Part shown: in pieces, positions 6,058 to 6,591 of the stretch
How the letters are laid out: each line of letters begins with the position of its first letter
How positions within the stretch are numbered: position 1 is the stretch's first letter
From: CAG-533 sp022779465
Lineage (GTDB): Bacteria; Bacillota_I; Bacilli_A; RF39; UBA660
Length of the DNA: 6,591 bases
NCBI GenBank assembly: GCA_022779465.1
Contig: JALFTB010000007.1
Span: 1-6,591 of the forward strand
Direction of reading: 5' to 3'
Notes under the pieces: model-generated
Databases searched by the model: none
What the model was told of the DNA's origin: nothing
What the model saw: the letters and a program-made list of their open reading frames with translations, nothing else
Program-made: the position numbers and the translations under genes

Positions 6058-6591
6058 ATGGAACTAATTATTTTGTTAGTTATAGCAGTATTTATTATTA
6101 CTTATCGTAAAAATACTGGTGAAAATGTTTATAAGTTTTTTGCTAAAGAAGCAGCAAATGTATATGATAAATATGCTCCTTATACTTTTAAGATGGTCAG
6201 AGAGAAATCTAAACAATTAGGTGAGGAGTATACTACTAAACAATATGTTACACAGGTTATTATATTTAGTATAGCTGGTGCTGGTATTGCTTATTTGTAT
6301 TTTTATAGTATTATTTGGGCAATATTTTATGGCATTTTGGCTGTAGCTTTTATTCCTTATTTGGCTTATCTTAGATGTAAGAGAATTTATAGTGAGTTTA
6401 TATTTGAACAAATTCAAGTTTATACTACTAATGTAATTATGGAGTTTAATACTACTCAATCTTTTGTAAAAGCTTTAGAGGGGGTAAGGGATTCTGGGGT
6501 ATTAGAAAGTCCAGTTTTAGATGATGTTAAGAAGATGATTGAGCTTTCTTATCAAAATGGTACGATTGAAGAATCTATTGTTTATTTTAAT
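6058..6591 (+). CDS. tadB: TadB-like inner-membrane platform protein, 3' end outside window
   Basis: The frame is open from the ATG at 6058 to the last base, 178 codons without a stop, so the C-terminal part is missing. The visible protein has an N-terminal membrane helix (residues about 2-16), a basic/polar cytoplasmic stretch, and two closely spaced hydrophobic helices at about 64-83 and 85-105. After these begins a T2SSF-type helical domain, with FEQIQVYTTNVIMEF, then SFVKALEGV, DSGVLESPVLDDV and an MIELSYQNGTIEES segment. This is the typical start of the GspF-like cytoplasmic domain in TadB, with helices that contact the ATPase. Its place directly after tadA with a 23-nt gap fits the conserved tadA-tadB-tadC order. 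TadC is the closest alternative, but position and the N-terminal helices favour TadB. A strand-reversed open frame over 6217-6459 is a shadow of this gene. Confidence 0.85.
   Translation, partial: MELIILLVIAVFIITYRKNTGENVYKFFAKEAANVYDKYAPYTFKMVREKSKQLGEEYTTKQYVTQVIIFSIAGAGIAYLYFYSIIWAIFYGILAVAFIPYLAYLRCKRIYSEFIFEQIQVYTTNVIMEFNTTQSFVKALEGVRDSGVLESPVLDDVKKMIELSYQNGTIEESIVYFN

Noticed and set aside
6217..6459. Reverse-strand open frame of 80 codons
   Set aside because: It is antisense to the TadB-like gene, whose forward frame has a good ribosome binding site and recognisable family features.
1..6591. CRISPR arrays, tRNA or rRNA genes, insertion sequences, direct repeats
   Set aside because: No spaced direct repeats, cloverleaf-like segments, transposase-like frames or terminal inverted repeats were seen. 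Nearly all bases are accounted for by coding sequence.

Overview
This is a strongly AT-rich window (by eye under a third G+C) with densely packed genes, all on the + strand. Codons mostly end in T or A, ribosome binding sites are strong and AGGAGG-like, and all five visible stops are TAA. Tryptophan is always TGG and no in-frame TGA interrupts about 2,000 codons, so the standard bacterial code applies and the TGA=Trp mycoplasma code does not. Base composition, codon style, a monoderm-type export signal and no secretin gene in view suggest a low-GC Bacillota or Mollicutes-like lineage, such as one of the uncultured gut Bacilli. That assignment is inference, not proof.

Layout: positions 3-4005 hold the end of one transcription unit. 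It contains the C-terminal part of a membrane-anchored surface protein (5' end outside the window), a 1051-residue secreted cysteine-rich protein whose start codon overlaps the previous stop, and a 138-residue single-pass membrane protein. A weak intrinsic hairpin terminator follows immediately (4004-4044). A strong extended -10 promoter (TTGAAA, 18 nt, TGATATAAT) at 4058-4087 then starts a second unit: a CpaB/RcpC-like protein with an SAF domain, a TadA/CpaF secretion ATPase with intact Walker A and His box, and a TadB-like inner-membrane platform protein that runs off the right edge.

The second unit is the core of a Tad/Flp-type (type IV filament, T2SS-related) assembly machine. The first unit supplies large exported proteins and a small membrane protein of a kind that could be cargo, filament-associated tips or minor subunits of that machine. 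No pilin, prepilin peptidase or TadC is visible; these would have to lie to the right or elsewhere. The most interesting element is the 27-cysteine exported protein with no anchor. Its N-terminus superficially resembles a thioester domain without the glutamine, it has a central helical hairpin, and two Cys clusters lie in its last quarter. Next in interest are the divergent Walker B neighbourhood of the ATPase and the two-operon arrangement.
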